A stretch of DNA of 64,000 bases from Tremella fuciformis (lineage: Eukaryota; Basidiomycota; Tremellomycetes; Tremellales; Tremellaceae). The stretch is from assembly GCA_032768795.1 (NCBI GenBank), contig CP136490.1, forward strand, positions 806,001 through 870,000. The letters are read 5' to 3'. Shown one piece after another: positions 49,613 to 59,826 of the stretch (position 1 is the first letter of the stretch; the number at the start of each line of letters is the position of its first letter). Position numbers and translations under genes: made by a program. The notes under the pieces were generated by a model. It did not search any database. It saw only the letters and a list, made by a program, of their open reading frames with translations, and was not told the DNA's origin.

Positions 49613-52600
49613 ATGTCGGGGCTATTGCCAGCGGCGGAAGGCAAACCGAGCTCGTCCACTAGGTCAGCGGCCACCATCAAGGCAGAGGCGTTGGTGTGGG
49701 TGGCAACCGGTCCATGGCTTGAGCTGACCTCGTCAGTCATCTGAAATGGATGGAGGAGCAGTGGCAGTGGTACATCGCTCCCGGCAGAATGGATGCCTCG
49801 CCACAGGGCATGACACTGGAAGAGGCGATCCAGAGCGGCCGCGAGCATCTCGTCGACAGCCGACCAGACCTGGCAGTGGCGTGTTACGACCTCGCCATGC
49901 ACCTGTCAGCGAGAGAGCCCTTGAGCCTTCGGCTGGAGTTGTGTCTTGCACTCGCGCTTCTCGGACTCCATGATTCTTTGACGACGAACCTGATGATCGG
50001 TTTCCTGGAGAACAACCTCAACGACCCGTCGACACTGCCACCAATGGACAAAGCCTTGGCGGCGGCATTCGAAATGATGATGATCGACAACGATTACTTT
50101 TGTACTCTTCAATGCGGGAGAGGAATAGGGGATGCCAAGCAGCTTAGTGTAAGGATGGACGACTTTTTGGAGGAGCTGCAAGCTGGCGAGGACGAGGAAT
50201 CAGAGGACAGTGCCTTCTCAATGCTCCTCGCCGTGGTGAGTCGTCTATTGGTACTTGCAGACCGCTCATCTCATAGACCTGCTACTTACGATCGTCCTGG
50301 AGCTTCCAGGTGAATCTCAGGGAGCAGCATCTCGGCCCGGGAGATGCCAAGGCATTCGATGAGGAGATGGGACAGCGAGTCAGAGCCCTCGAGGGGGTAA
50401 TCCGGCGGCGGAAATGGACAATCGGCACAGCCTTATTGAGCGTCATTGTTCGAGAGCTGCCATTTCATGACTCAGTCAAGGTGACACAAAGGAATCACCT
50501 AGTCGATGCCGAGGAAACGAACGCTTTGAAGGATCCTCGCTCTCTGCAGTCCGGTTCGTTACCGCTGCCATCCCCGGATGCCCCATTTGAAGCGACTCGG
50601 GATGCAATTGCGCCCTCTAATCCCGTTTCTACTTTTGACCTGGTGCCGCAAAGGAAGGCCTTTGATGATCCAAACCCCTACCAATTGCGAGATTTTTCCG
50701 CACAGCTTGCAACCACGACCGAAACCCGATGGTATGTGAAGTTAGCCTTTATTATGCGGCACCTGGTCATCACGACAATCAGAAGACTACCGGCATACAT
50801 GCACCGCATGATTCAGAGTGTCTTTGACCTTGAAGATCCACATCTAAACGACGTCGTCGATAGCTTGCGGCGAGTAGACCGCACCATTTTGCAACACATG
50901 GGTCGTCCGAGAATGCTAAAGGAAACCCTTGACGCCAGGGAATTACGCATTTCCTTGAGAGCTAGGAAGGAGACCGGCCTCAATGGCAAAGTCATATCCG
51001 AGGGAACAATCCTTTACAGTAACTTAGCGGACCGCGATTGCAATATACTCAAGGCAACGGTGTCACTGTCGATTGCGCGCGCATTGGTGAACAATCCGGC
51101 CAATCTCACTGATGACTGGCATGTGCACTATGCCATCGAGTGGGTCGATACGGCGGAGCGACTCATACCTGACAGTCTTCCGGGGCTGCGAGACGAAGGG
51201 GTATGCCTCCGAATGGAGGTATATCTCGTTCATCGTCCCCACACGGAGGATGTCAAGCCATTCGTGGAGGCAACGCTCGCAGCGATCCAGTCGGACTGCC
51301 TCAATCCAGACCCCGATGTCGTCGATAGAGCGATGCGCCGCGCGATCCACCTGATAAACCTTTGCGTCCCTCTCAGCGATGTGGAGGAGTTTCCAGATCG
51401 CCGGAAGCTTTGGATCTGGAAGGCATTTCGTATCATCCAAAGCAAGCAAGAAGCCATGCGGGACGACGTGCGCCCGATGTACCAGGCTCTGAGGCAGCGT
51501 TTCGAAGAGCCGGATGTGGCCGTCCACGATAACATCCGTTTTCTACAGCCGAAATCTGCCGAAGAGTGCGACCGACTCGTGGCACGATTGGAAGGCGATC
51601 TGAAAGGGGAGCTCTCGCGGCAAGCACAGTCTAATGATTCAGACGATCTTGCCATTCAGGATCGGATTCAGACGCTGCGGCGAGAAATGATTACCTGGCT
51701 GATGGAGCAGCAGCGCCTACTCTTTGGTGAAGAGCGTACAACTGTATTACGGAAGGTCCTGGATCAGTATGATGCGCTGGATCAAGAAGTGAGGCCCTTC
51801 GGCAACTTCGAGGATATGGTCAGCTTGACCACGGGTAGGATGTTGGCAGAGTGGACTGCTTTCAAGTTGCAAACCCCCGCCGTCGACGCCGACAGGGTTT
51901 TGGCGACCTGCTGTATCTTGGAGGAGTACCTGGACGGCACTCGCAGAAATTCTCAGGTCTCCTCAGGTGTCAATGAGGACACGACCTCCGGTGCGAGCAA
52001 TCTTCTCGCTCAGCAAGTAGCGACTGGTCAACCCAGGGGGAAAATCTTGAGCACAGTCTACTTCGATGTGGCCCTCAGAACCAATCAATTGGCGCTCGCG
52101 TGGGAGTGGCAGCAGAAGGTCAAAGCGCGAAGTGTCACCGAGCGCATCCTGTCTGGAAGCGTGTTCGAAATACCGGAAACTTTTCGGAAACGGCTTGACA
52201 AGGATCCGGTCGCTGCCAACCTGTTGATAGACGAGGAGCGCCTAGGAAAGGTGGCGCAAAGAACCATGGGGGTTCGACCTCGGCTTGCCGCGCTCAGTGA
52301 GCTGCGTGAACATCGGACTTGCATGCGACGGGAATCTGCGCTTCTCGCGGAGTTACTGGACTTGCGTGACGGTCGACCTCGAGGACTGCTATCGCTGCGT
52401 GCGGATTTTGAAGGCGATAACGAGATCAGACAATATCTGACGCCTCCGGCGACAGTGATCGACTCGGCACCGAACATCTGGCTCATCGACTGGTTGATGT
52501 GGCCGTACATGCGTCCTACTGTGATCCTGCTCGTCATTTTGCCACTGACGGGGACCCTACCGATACGGAAATCTTGTGTCTGGGGCCCATACGAGCCAGA

Positions 52601-53677
52601 ATCTCCTGATTCTCTGGAGGGGTGGGTGGAGCGCTGCTGGGAAGATAACAAACACAAGGATACCCTTGGAGGGCAGGATGAGGGGCATTTGCGTTTCAAG
52701 GACCTCGACAAACTGGTTGAGCCGATAGGCCGCCTGGCAAATCCGGATGATACGCTGGTGCTTAGTCCCACGGGTTTGCTGAACTCGCTGCCGCTACACG
52801 CCTTGACGGTCAACGGGCGACCCCTAATCTCCCGGCACAAGATAGTGTATGCAGCGAACGCGACGGTCTTTTCCCGATGCGTGAAGCGGTCACTCGAACG
52901 TAATAGCCAATCGACCCCTGCTGCGACGGGCAGGATATCCGTAGCATCGGTGTACGAGCCGGATCCGCAACCGCCTACCTATTCAAGAAGATTTGAGATT
53001 TGGAAGCGGAACCAGCAGGGGTTTCCAGAGATCCAGGGCGAGATTCAGTCGCGAACTGAGCAGGTCGCCCAGGTTTTGAGCGCTGAGTATTTGTGGTCGA
53101 AGGCGGTTACTAGAGAATCGTTCATGGACTTGCTTAAGACTAGCAATTTAGCAGTCTATTACGGCCACTGTGACCAGAGTCCGGACGGGGACATCCTCAA
53201 GCAATCACTCCGGCTTTTCGACGGTGAGCGCCCAAACCCACGGGCTGTGGGCTGCACTCATGAGCAGGGCCGTTCCAAGTCATTGATGTCCTCAAGACCC
53301 CGCTGCCCAATTCCACCCTGATTCTGATCGCTTGCGGCTCCTCTGCACAGCACATCAGAGCCGCCGATGAGCCTCTCGGACTTGTCACTGCGGGACTGAT
53401 CGCCGGAGCCGCCTCGATCGTGGGAACTCTGTGGCCGGTGCTTTACGAGTCGGCCATGTACTTTCTCACCAACTTTGTCGAGCATCTCAAGAGACAGGCT
53501 AGTGATCCGGCGGTTCGTGCACTCGCTCGGCGTGGTCCTCGTCGTGGCAAGGTCATGCTTTCGCTCGCCACGGCGCTCCAGTTCGCCACGCTCGAGGTGA
53601 AGAAGCGCTACGTGGTGCCTTATCACTGGGCGCCTTATGTCCTGCACGGCAGTCCCATTGCCGAAAGTCCCTTCTGA
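49613..53677 (+). CDS. CHAT-domain (caspase-like) protein of about 1290 aa
   Basis: Four exons: 49613-49662, 49737-50235, 50310-53223 and 53268-53677. The first 180 residues have a TPR-like helical segment (REHLVDSRPDLAVACYDLAMHL), followed by about 750 residues of helical sequence. The C-terminal 300 or so form a CHAT domain: DTLVLSPTGLLNSLPLHAL, VYYGHCD with the probable catalytic His (about residue 1136), LILIACGSS with the probable catalytic Cys (about 1177), and GLIAGAASIVGTLWPV. CHAT proteins are clan-CD cysteine peptidase relatives, often found with TPR repeats and in cell-death or defence systems. The start is uncertain; a further upstream exon is possible. Around 52490-52585 the frame looks locally odd (see findings). 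I saw no gasdermin-like or NLR-type gene beside it. Confidence 0.87.
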
Positions 53678-54803
53678 TGTGGGCTGTATGTCGATACGAC
53701 CTGAAGGATATTTCGGTTGGATCTGGTGGGCGCTGTGCAGGACTGGAAGGAGTTCACTCCGAATGCCGGTACCATGCTAGCAAAGGCGATCGCCCGATCG
53801 GCCACCTCCCTGTCCCAAGAACAGCAACGGTTGCGGAGTGATGAGAGCGCTCGTTGACGATGTCCATCTGCTTTGCTATACCATGTAGACACCGATCGAT
53901 AGCCAATGCACAAAGTCAAGTCGGGTCTCAGTTGCACGAGAATGCTTGAAGGATGAACATTGCTGCGTCTTGCTTTCGATCGTACCTGACGCCTCGTGAC
54001 GTGTACAGCTGAGCGCCGCAGTGATCGTCGTCGCCCAGACATGTGGCCCAAGGCCCAAGATCGACACGACTTCCCTGGGTTTCTCATAATGAAAAAAAGC
54101 GCGAGTATGGAGCTTGGCTAGATGGACAGAGGCGAACATTCATGGCCTCGACTTTTTAGCACGGGATCCGCTTCGGCAGCTGAAACCCCCTCGTTCCTGG
54201 GCGACTACCCCTACGCGCTGGTAACGCAGTATGCATCCTTCTCTTGCTCTCATCGCGCCTACTTGGCAGAGAGGAGAGAGATCCGAAAAAGCGATTGCGA
54301 CTCCTGAGCGTCGACTCTTTTTTTCTCCGAGCGCCGACGTTAATTTTTCCAAAGTTGGCAGAGACAAGTGGGAGAGAGTTGGATGAGCCTGATGAGCCTG
54401 AGAGAAAGAGGGTGCTGGCTATTGCCTGCGTCGCTGGCATGCGAAGAGGCGAGAACGCTGTCTCTGCACCCGTCAGGGCTTACGCAAGGCTGAGCGGGAA
54501 CGGTCTGGGGTGCAGCGCCAGGCGTGTGGGGCTGGAGAGTAGCGCGGAGCAGTTGCCGGATCGCGGACCGTGCTGGGCGATGGTCGCAGCAGACTTGAGA
54601 GAGATATAGAAGCTAGAGCTCGAGGATGCGAAGATGGAAAAGCCGTACCCGCCACTCTGTCTCATCTCTCTCCCACATACACGACCCGCCTCCTCGGACA
54701 GCTGCTCGTAGCGCACAGCAGTGAGCTTAGACCATAGAACAAAGACGTCGGACTCGCCGAAACGCCTCTTGCGCCACCCAAGCCAGCCGGCTCTCCTTTT
54801 AAA
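53678..54803. other. Gene-free region after the CHAT gene
   Basis: About 1.1 kb without a supported gene. Short open frames on both strands around 54120-54720 are low in complexity and overlap. The last 140 bp probably form the leader of the next gene. Confidence 0.45.
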
Positions 54804-56825
54804 ATGCCCCGTTTCATCGTTCGCCGCTCATCGAACAAGTCGAACAAGTCCAACACATCGTCCGCCTCTTCGTCCACCCTCTCCCACGACACCTCTCCAT
54901 CGTCCGTCTCGTCCACCTCCAATCAGAAGCACCGCAGGCGCTCCGTTTTCGCATCCGCTCCGCCTGTAACGGCGAGGGAGAGCTCCCTCTACCTGCCCGG
55001 TTACGGCTTCAGCAACGGCGGCGGTGCGGCCGAGGATAATTACCCGAACAGGCAATCTGTGCACTCAACCTTGTCGTCGTCCATCTCCGGCTCTCCGGTG
55101 TCCTGTTACAACACTCTCGACCTACTCCCTCCCGTCAGACCGTGGGTGTACGACGACCACGACGTATTCTCTCCCGTCGCCGTCGCACAGCATCATCGGG
55201 ACTACAGCTACCTCGGCCTCGACCACCTCGAGCATCCCTCGCATTCGCATCCACTGCAGAAACGACCTGGTGTAGCCTTTGCCAGCGCAGTCGACCTGCA
55301 CGACTTGCACCTGTGCACACCGGTCACTCGTGCAGAGGAGACGAAAGAGAGCCGCCGCGCGAGGCTCACGTCGAAATCGGTATTCTCCCTCCCGCTTTCG
55401 CGTAAGGAGACGGACAAGGAGAAGGAGGCGGTGCCCGTCGTCGGGGGCAAGCGGAAGAACGGGGGCAGCGTCCTGTTCAGAGCTTTCGGTATGGTCTCAG
55501 AAATATGGTCAAAGGTGAGTCAACAGCCTTCTTTCGGGGTGCCATCATTCCATCGTCCCATGATCGTCATGTCTCTCTCACATGGGGATCATCTGTCATC
55601 GCCAGGATCTTGTTTCCCCGGAATCAAGTTCGTCATCAATCACACATGTGGATCCCCCTCCCCTCCCTCCTCCTTTCACCCAAAGACAGCTATTTCTCAC
55701 CTTTGATCATAACACTTCCATCGCCACAAAATTCTTTGTCGGGTCTCAGTGACGGCACAGAACTGATTCGTAGCAGGAGCCCTCCTCTGAGATGGAAACT
55801 CCCGTAGCATCGGGCTCGCCTGCGATCGTCAAAGGTGCGACTGTCCCGCCGGTCATCCCTCCTCGCTCCGCTCTGCGCACCGCTCCAGCTGGCCCCACCT
55901 CGCCACCTCAACGATCGCCCCGCTCACCCCGACCCGCGGTGCGAGAGCGCGACTCGTCGCTCTACCCGATGTCACCTGCCGAGCCGTCGTATGTTCCTCC
56001 CGAGGTAATGGGATCGCCTTCCAGCTTGTCCGGACCCAGCGAGACGGGAGAATTGGCCAATGGTGACGCATCCAAGCATGGATGGTCGTTTGGAAAGAAG
56101 GGCAAGAAGCACCGGGATGAGTTGCCCTGCAAGGACCCATATAGAGTGAGGGATGGTCTCCCTCACAGGGGAAGTACCAGCGGAGTGTACACCCGTGAGT
56201 CCTGATCGCCGGCATGGTCTTTCATCCTGACATGCCAGCTCCGACATACCCTGGTCCTCAAGGTCCACGACCTTCTCACTTCCCCACGCATGTCTATACC
56301 CCGCCAGGATTCTTGCTGTATCCGACGGAGACCCCGGAGTCCCCATCTCGATCCTCATCCCTATCTTCGAGCGCGTCCGATTCGCCTCAGACGCCAACCT
56401 CTCCAGTCACTCCCGGCAGGTTTGGCCCGAGGGTTGCCGCTGCGTCATACTCGTTGAAAAGGTTCTCCACCTCACTCGCCTCTCCCGCGCCTGAAGGCTA
56501 CTTCACTCGCTCGTTTTCCGATATCCGGAAATCTTGGTCGGCGTCTCGCACACCCTCTATCAGTGACCGGGACGCTTTCGTTCCCAAAGCTGTATACGGG
56601 GATGCGTATGCAGAGGCCCCGACATACTTCCCGCCTATTCCGGTTCGCGGAGCTGGTCTTGGTGTCGGTCTGGCGGAGCGACCAGTCGAAAACCAGCCCG
56701 AAGCTCTTGTCGCTTCGCCTCGATCGACCTCCTGGGGGTTCGACGAGACCCCGCGGAAAGGCAAGAGGAAGCCGGTGCCGAAAGTCGAGGCTGTCGAGGA
56801 GGGCATGGCAGGTGTCGCCATCTAA
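54804..56825 (+). CDS. Ser/Pro-rich protein of unknown function (571 aa)
   Basis: Three exons: 54804-55514, 55777-56194 and 56239-56825; phases close. The first intron is long for this region (262 nt). The product is almost wholly low-complexity and polar, rich in Ser, Pro and basic residues, starting MPRFIVRRSSNKSNKSN. It has a possible weak repeat (RESSLYLP and RERDSSLYPMSP) and many SP/TP sites (SPQTPTSPVTPGR, PAPEGYFTRSFSD). No catalytic motif, membrane span or signal peptide. It may be a disordered phospho-regulated or cell-cortex protein, but that is a guess from composition. Confidence 0.65.
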
Positions 56826-57172
56826 GGAGAAGCATAGAGTGTTGTGAAGTCATCGAAACGGACATTGCCTCGTGGCTCTCATATATTGTCTTCTCCACCA
56901 CATATTGTATTGCAGTTCCACGAGCAGATTATCGGCTCCTTCTCTGTAGTCTTATTCGATATAGTCATATGCGATCTAGCCATATGTCATCTTGCATATT
57001 ATGTTGACACCCCTTGGCCATTCCAAGGGAGAGGCTCCCTCCGTTCTCCCGCTGGCGTACCAAGTCTGTGCAGGACTCGCGAGACAGGGACTTCTTCTCC
57101 CTAAGAGAAGGCGCAGATCGCTGCATGTCGCCACCTTGATACCGGTCCGAATCCCTCACACGCCTCTCACCA
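56826..57172. other. Intergenic region before the tandem paralogues
   Basis: A 347-bp gap. It includes an A/T-rich patch with repeated 'catatg'-type words at 56960-57000 (atagtcatatgcgatctagccatatgtcat). No gene recognised. Confidence 0.45.
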
Positions 57173-58240
57173 ATGCCTGGAACAACGTACAGAGATACTG
57201 CTTACTGGGTCGCTCCAAGGAGCACGAGAAGGACAAACAAAGCCCAGTGGCGGTCCACTACCTCTCGCACTGTCAGGCGCACAGCAGACAGCGAGGATGA
57301 CGAAGATCCAGATGAGCTCGTCCGCTCCCTCGGCAGTCCCGGTTGCGAGTGGAAAGAGGGAATCGACGCAGTGAACCGCTTTGGCACGCGATACACCGCG
57401 CTTCTGTGTCACCTCTTTCAGTCCGGCGAACTGCCAGGACACCTGCTGCAGAAAATCCTAGTCGTTCGCACGGAGACCGACTTTGCTCAGCCCTCAGTCG
57501 AGCCCACGGTCAATTGGCTCTCCCGGCCCCTCATGTTCAAGGAGCTCACGGGCGCCCATGCCCGAGAATGCTTGAGCTGTCGCTCCGGCGGCCCAGAGCG
57601 CCTGTCGCTCACGGCCGCCAAGAACAGGTTCCGCAGTGTGCTCTCCACCATGCAGACCTATTTGACCTTGCCCAGGCATCTGGCTTGGGGCGCGGAGCTG
57701 TCCCAGCCCCGACTCGCCAAGCCGCGCATGGGATGTTCCGTTTCCCGCCTTCGCTCGCAGGTCGAGATGTGGGGATGGGCCACATACCAAGCCCTCAATG
57801 GCTTGCTGTGGAGGTACGCAGAGGCGGTCAATGATGTACGATCGGACTGGTCACGAGCGGTCAGGTCCCGCGAGTATGATACGCGCGATGACCGTTTCCG
57901 CAACGAGGAGCGCGCTCATGCTAAAACCTGCTTGAACCACCTACGGGCGGTCCTGTTACGGACCGAGGAAGGGTCGACACACGACCGGTCCCTGCTGCAA
58001 GAGGTTTCCCATGGCTCGGATCATGGTGCCGATCTCTGGCTGTTGGAACATGCGAAGTGTTGTCCCACCTGCGCACGCCATCCTACGCTGAACGAGGCGC
58101 TATGGACAGACGATCACGGCGAGGACTACAAGCCCTGGCGCAATCACCCCGCATGGCTAGATGCCAGCGCGATCAAGCGGTCAGTCGGAAATCTTGACAC
58201 TGTCCGTGCGCACCTCGAAGGTGAATTAGGCCAAAAGTAG
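57173..58240 (+). CDS. Unknown protein, tandem paralogue A (355 aa, intronless)
   Basis: I do not recognise this family. A single uninterrupted exon encodes 355 aa, which is unusual in this intron-rich genome. The N-terminus is basic and polar with an acidic patch (DSEDDEDPDEL). A helical middle contains CLSCRSGG (C-x2-C) and SVSRLRSQVEMW. The C-terminal 67 residues (about 58028-58230) form the best-conserved module, shared with the next gene: ADLWLLEHAK, then C-P-T-C-A-R-H-P (C-x2-C-x2-H-P), then DDHxExYKPWRNHPxW. The Cys/His arrangement could bind zinc. No signal peptide or membrane span. It is in the same orientation as paralogue B, 297 bp apart. Confidence 0.7.
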   Translation: MPGTTYRDTAYWVAPRSTRRTNKAQWRSTTSRTVRRTADSEDDEDPDELVRSLGSPGCEWKEGIDAVNRFGTRYTALLCHLFQSGELPGHLLQKILVVRTETDFAQPSVEPTVNWLSRPLMFKELTGAHARECLSCRSGGPERLSLTAAKNRFRSVLSTMQTYLTLPRHLAWGAELSQPRLAKPRMGCSVSRLRSQVEMWGWATYQALNGLLWRYAEAVNDVRSDWSRAVRSREYDTRDDRFRNEERAHAKTCLNHLRAVLLRTEEGSTHDRSLLQEVSHGSDHGADLWLLEHAKCCPTCARHPTLNEALWTDDHGEDYKPWRNHPAWLDASAIKRSVGNLDTVRAHLEGELGQK

Positions 58241-58537
58241 TCGGCTCGCCGCAGGTATTGTCATTGCAGGTCACCATAGACACGTTAGGAGCGGTATGAC
58301 CGGCGGACCAACTTTGGTCCGTGCGCCGGCTATTGTGACTACTCCAAAGCATGCATCCCTCGGTGCACCCCGCTGCATATGCTTGCTACTTGGTTCCGCA
58401 CTTTGAGTTACATTTGCATATTAAACTAGGAGTTTCATTGAAGATGACCTTCCCTTGTCTGTCACTCCAGACACTTAAAGGTCCGTTTCAACCTCTGTTC
58501 AAGTTGTAAGACTCTTACAATCAGGAAGGCAATCGTT

Positions 58538-59653
58538 ATGATCATCCCTCGGTCAAATTGTCGAGACTCTGAGGAGATCCCTATGAGCACAGCTATATCG
58601 CGCTCGCGGGCTACTCGCATAAGCACAGCCAGCAATGGTTCTGGCACGAATGGGACTGAGCTCGCTGGGACACAAGCACCCGTGCAGTGTATTAATCCCA
58701 GTGAACCGCACTACTGCTGCAAGCCTCAACAGGCAATCGAGGCCGTTGAGCAGTTCGAGGCAGAACACAGCGCGCTGCGGACACTCGCTGCACAGCCTGA
58801 CCCTCATCCGCAGACCGGCCTGATGCTCAAGATCCTCGCTCTCCGCGCTTCATACACATTCAGCAATGACTCTATCAATTCACAGCTACACTTCCTCTCG
58901 TGCAGACCTAGTCTGATGGCGTTTAACAGCAAGCATCGTTCAACCTGCTCGGCAATGTGTCGGGGCGCATGGAACGCCATGCCCGCTAAGGAAGCGACTG
59001 CGCGCCTCGAGAGCATCTGTGCTAGCCTGCAGTCTTATGAAGAGCTCTTGCGGGCCACGCGCGATCTGGGCCGGCAGACGCGAGACACCCATCCGGTCGA
59101 GCGTCCCGAGTGCAGTGTCTCGTGTCTGCGACAGCAAGTCGACACACTGATATCGAAGCTGTATACTGAGCTCGATGCGGTCGTGTCAGAGTATCTGGTT
59201 GATGTGGAACAGCTCAGGTGCGGGGATCTGCGGGTGATGAGCAAATACACATCAGAAAGACACAGATGGAGCCTGAGCGAGTCGAACTGTCAAATCTTGG
59301 CGTCGAAAGCTCTTGCGCGGCTGCATGGCCGCAAGGACCGGTACAGGCTCGAGTCAATGAACGAAGACAAGCACAGAATGCTGCGGGGCATATTGAGCAG
59401 TGCTGGTTACAAAGCAGACCTCTGGCTGTTGGAACACGCAAAACAGTGCCGAAGCTGTGCGGGGCACCCCACACTGAATGAACAACTCTTGAGAGACGAT
59501 CATGATGAGCATTACAAGCCCTGGCGTAACCACCCTGTATGGGCAGATATGGTCGCCATCAAGAAATCGGTGGACGAGCTCGAAACCGTTCGCATGGTCC
59601 TCTCCGGTCAGCTCAGGTCGGAGTCCGGGGTATCCGTCACCTGGACACCGTAA
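58538..59653 (+). CDS. Unknown protein, tandem paralogue B (371 aa, intronless)
   Basis: Second copy of the unrecognised family, also one exon. By eye the C-terminal module (about 59417-59620) is roughly two thirds identical to paralogue A over 67 residues, with the same C-x2-C-x2-H-P (CRSCAGHP) and YKPWRNHP cores. The upstream part aligns more weakly but collinearly: AIEAVEQF, FLSCRPSLMAF, CSAMCRGAWNAM and SVSCLRQQVDTL correspond to segments of A, so this is a full-length duplication followed by divergence. Alternative start at Met 16. The 297-bp spacer after paralogue A (58241-58537) presumably carries its promoter. Function unknown; nuclear or cytosolic by lack of targeting signals. Confidence 0.72.
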   Translation: MIIPRSNCRDSEEIPMSTAISRSRATRISTASNGSGTNGTELAGTQAPVQCINPSEPHYCCKPQQAIEAVEQFEAEHSALRTLAAQPDPHPQTGLMLKILALRASYTFSNDSINSQLHFLSCRPSLMAFNSKHRSTCSAMCRGAWNAMPAKEATARLESICASLQSYEELLRATRDLGRQTRDTHPVERPECSVSCLRQQVDTLISKLYTELDAVVSEYLVDVEQLRCGDLRVMSKYTSERHRWSLSESNCQILASKALARLHGRKDRYRLESMNEDKHRMLRGILSSAGYKADLWLLEHAKQCRSCAGHPTLNEQLLRDDHDEHYKPWRNHPVWADMVAIKKSVDELETVRMVLSGQLRSESGVSVTWTP

Positions 59654-59826
59654 GTGAGCAGGCGGCCTGACGAAGATTCTTGCTCGACTTCCATGGGATC
59701 ACACAGACAAACAACGCCGAAAGTCAGTAGCTTCGGTAAGAGCTGCAAGTATGCAGCACAAGAGCACCTTTCGGTATTCCACACAGTGCATCCGTGACTG
59801 GTCGGATGTCGCCGTGCAGACCACCC

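Noticed and set aside
54122..54720. Short frames on both strands between the CHAT and Ser-rich genes
   Set aside because: They overlap in antisense, are rich in R/S/G, and show no splice-consistent extension.
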